Of a stretch of 7,701 nt of DNA, positions 5,975 through 7,701 are shown one piece after another (the first letter of the stretch is position 1; the number at the start of each line of letters is the position of its first letter). The notes under the pieces are model-generated. The model was not told where the DNA came from. It saw nothing but the letters and a program-made list of their open reading frames with translations, and searched no databases. Source of the stretch: Bacteroidota bacterium (lineage in GTDB: Bacteria; CLD3; SB21); assembly GCA_020438245.1 (NCBI GenBank), contig JAGQUY010000383.1, positions 1 to 7,701 on the forward strand, given 5' to 3'. Position numbers and translations under genes: made by a program.

Positions 5975-6700
5975 ATGAAGTCCAGTCATCAGATTTTTGA
6001 TAGTGCGGATCATCTGGCCAAGACCGCGGCCGAAACCATAGAGGAAACCGGTCGAGCCATGATCGATCAAAATGGCCAGTTCACCCTCGTCCTGTCCGGC
6101 GGATCTACACCGGCCGCGACGTACAAACACCTTATTTCGTCGAAACTAGACTGGTCAAAGGTGCACCTGTTTTGGGGGGACGAACGATCTGTCATAAGCA
6201 CGCACCCGGACAGCAACTACCATCTGGCTTTCGAAAATCTGATCAAGCATATCGACATACCGGGTGACAACGTGCATCGGGTTGCAAGCGAGGAAGATAC
6301 GATGCTGGCTGCGCAACAGTACCAGGATGAAATCCTGTATTTTTTCGGGATGCCGGAAGGCAGTTGGCCTTCCTTTGACCTTATTTTGCTGGGTCTTGGA
6401 GACGACGGACATACCGCATCTCTGTTCCCCCAATCCGATGCAGTTTCAGAAACAGCCAGCCTCGTCGTTGAGAACCATGTGAAAAAACTAAACACCCGCC
6501 GGATTACCTTCACTTTACCTTTGATCAACGCTGCCAAGAAGATCCTATTCTTGGTCGCAGGCGATGCCAAGAGTACAATGGTACATCGAATTCTCAAAAA
6601 TATCGACGTCTCAGAACCCGTCCCGGCACAGCTGGTCAATCCTACCGCCGGCGAAGTCGTTTGGTATCTGGACAAATCAGCAGCCCGTCAGCTAAACTAA
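5975..6700 (+). CDS. pgl: 6-phosphogluconolactonase
   Basis: Hydrolyses 6-phospho-D-glucono-1,5-lactone to 6-phosphogluconate, the second step of the oxidative pentose phosphate pathway, in the cytosol. The 241 residues fit the SugarP isomerase-like (DevB/Pgl) family. Motifs in order are LVLSGGSTP at 38-46 (phosphate binding), HLFWGDERSV at 64-73, P-D-S-N-Y at 78-82, the signature LLGLGDDGHTASLFP at 138-152 with the probable catalytic His146, ITFTLPLINAAKKILFLVAG at 177-196, and the C-terminal GEVVWYLDKSAA. AAGGAG 4 nt before the ATG supports the start. The usual partners zwf and gnd are not in the window. It diverges from ilvE across a 287-bp control region and is followed 10 nt after its stop by a sensor gene that may be read from the same transcript. 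Confidence 0.95.
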   Translation: MKSSHQIFDSADHLAKTAAETIEETGRAMIDQNGQFTLVLSGGSTPAATYKHLISSKLDWSKVHLFWGDERSVISTHPDSNYHLAFENLIKHIDIPGDNVHRVASEEDTMLAAQQYQDEILYFFGMPEGSWPSFDLILLGLGDDGHTASLFPQSDAVSETASLVVENHVKKLNTRRITFTLPLINAAKKILFLVAGDAKSTMVHRILKNIDVSEPVPAQLVNPTAGEVVWYLDKSAARQLN

Positions 6701-6710
6701 CCGGACTACC

Positions 6711-7701
6711 ATGATGAGGGATCGTCTTTTAGGACTGATCTTGATAATGGCCACCTCAGCGGTGGCACAGGATCCTAATTTCATTATTGAGCGGATATCA
6801 CTCGAGCAGGGTCTTTCTCAAAGCGTGGTTGACGTTATTTTTCAGGATTCAAAGGGTTACCTGTGGTTTGGTACTCAGGACGGCCTTAACCGGTACGATG
6901 GTTATTCTTTTGTTGTGTATAAGAACGAGCCGGGTAACTCAAATACTCTGCCCGGGAATACCATTACGGCCATGGCAGAGGATCACGAAGGTAAGCTTTG
7001 GGTTGGAACGTTGGATGGGTTGAGTTGTATCGACGGGACGAGTATCACCAACTACGTGGCAAATGTCAGAGATCCTTCGGCGTTAATGAGCAATTATATC
7101 ACCGCCCTTCAAGAAGACTCCTCCGGGGCACTTTGGGTGGGCACCGATGCAGGGCTCCAGATCTTTGACAGGACTGCGAAACTCTTCCAGCGGATTAGCG
7201 ATCCGGTCGTGAGAGCAGGCGCACTTCAATCGACGGTGAATGTCATTCGTCGAGACCGCCAAAACCGGATTTGGCTGGGTACAACACGGTGCCTTCTCAA
7301 ATTTGAAAAGGGCCGTTTTTCATCCTACTTCCCGGACGGGCGTCACGGTTCGATATCGGACAGCACTGTTTTTTCCATCCTAGAGGATCGGGGCGGCCGT
7401 CTGTGGTTTGGTACCCGCAGAGGCGGCCTAAACAGGTATGAAGAGAAGACAGATTCCTTTGTCGCCCTGAAACATGATTCGAACGACCCCCGAAGCATTC
7501 CATCCAACAACACAATCTCGATTTCACAAGATACCAGAGGCAGGATCTGGATCGGGACTTTTGGAGACGGACTGATACTCTATGATAACGATCGATTCTA
7601 TCATTTTCTTCATGACCCGAAAGACCCGACAACCATTTCTGATAACGAAATAGGGAAAGTCTTTTCGGACAAATCTGGCACCGTTTGGGCAAGAACATCG
7701 A
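6711..7701 (+). CDS. Two-component regulator propeller sensor, N-terminal part (cut by window end)
   Basis: The frame opens at ATG 6711 (a second ATG follows directly) and is uninterrupted for 330 codons to the window end. Residues 1-19 form a signal peptide with a hydrophobic core (6-16) and an A-V-A cleavage site before Gln20. After it come seven Reg_prop repeats, each about 40-48 residues with a central W-x-G-T motif: at 51-55, 96-100, 141-145, 187-191, 231-235, 279-283, and a degenerate W-A-R-T at 325-329. This is the start of the beta-propeller sensory region of hybrid two-component or related one-component sensors, which normally carry about 14 such repeats, a Y_Y_Y domain, a membrane helix and then a kinase, GGDEF or DNA-binding output. 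The output domain and ligand are not visible. No clear ribosome site precedes the ATG, and the 10-nt gap after pgl suggests read-through expression. Confidence 0.9.
   Translation, partial: MMRDRLLGLILIMATSAVAQDPNFIIERISLEQGLSQSVVDVIFQDSKGYLWFGTQDGLNRYDGYSFVVYKNEPGNSNTLPGNTITAMAEDHEGKLWVGTLDGLSCIDGTSITNYVANVRDPSALMSNYITALQEDSSGALWVGTDAGLQIFDRTAKLFQRISDPVVRAGALQSTVNVIRRDRQNRIWLGTTRCLLKFEKGRFSSYFPDGRHGSISDSTVFSILEDRGGRLWFGTRRGGLNRYEEKTDSFVALKHDSNDPRSIPSNNTISISQDTRGRIWIGTFGDGLILYDNDRFYHFLHDPKDPTTISDNEIGKVFSDKSGTVWARTS

Noticed and set aside
5653..6000. 115-codon plus-strand ORF spanning the ilvE-pgl spacer
   Set aside because: It starts antisense to ilvE, runs through the promoter region and overlaps the pgl start in another frame; no protein-like motif.
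6750..6766. GCCACC-TCAGC-GGTGGC hairpin in the sensor signal-peptide codons
   Set aside because: It is only 6 bp, without a U-run, inside coding sequence; probably chance from Ala/Val/Thr codons.
7297..7698. 133-codon minus-strand ORF near the window end
   Set aside because: It lies opposite the continuous propeller repeats, whose W-x-G-T periodicity shows the plus strand is coding.

Overview
The window looks like an ordinary chromosomal segment of a free-living bacterium with mid-range GC. I place it tentatively in or near the Bacteroidota/FCB assemblage. The reasons are an exported seven-repeat two-component propeller sensor, a lipoprotein-type glycerophosphodiesterase with a D-x-R motif, and an acyl desaturase of the linoleoyl-CoA type. 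Against the Bacteroidota proper, several genes have clear Shine-Dalgarno sites, and the candidate promoters look like sigma-70 boxes rather than the TAnnTTTG type. The placement is inference. No phage, IS, CRISPR, tRNA or rRNA feature was found.

Layout: (1) 1-1536, plus strand: the 3' part of an alpha/beta hydrolase followed 3 nt later by a GDPD-family lipoprotein, apparently one translationally coupled unit. (2) 1537-2646, minus strand: a membrane fatty-acid desaturase whose stop codon abuts the GDPD stop with no spacer. (3) 2647-2747: a strong intrinsic terminator for the gene upstream, then a possible desaturase promoter. (4) 2748-5687, minus strand: ilvE followed by pepF (oligoendopeptidase F), a two-gene operon with a 12-nt spacer. 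(5) 5688-5974: a 287-bp divergent regulatory region with two back-to-back promoter candidates of the same form (TTGAAT-N17-TASATT). The predicted ilvE leader of about 110 nt carries two related inverted repeats in tandem, about 36 nt apart. (6) 5975-6700, plus strand: 6-phosphogluconolactonase. (7) 6711 to the window end, plus strand: the N-terminal part of a secreted or periplasmic two-component regulator propeller protein, cut by the window edge.

The left block groups lipid-related functions: lipid headgroup hydrolysis, acyl-chain desaturation and a general esterase-like hydrolase. The centre couples peptide breakdown (PepF) to branched-chain amino acid transamination (IlvE). The right side carries the second step of the oxidative pentose phosphate pathway and the start of a sensor. 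The genes themselves are familiar families. The least explained sequence is the structured ilvE leader and the shared ilvE/pgl control region.
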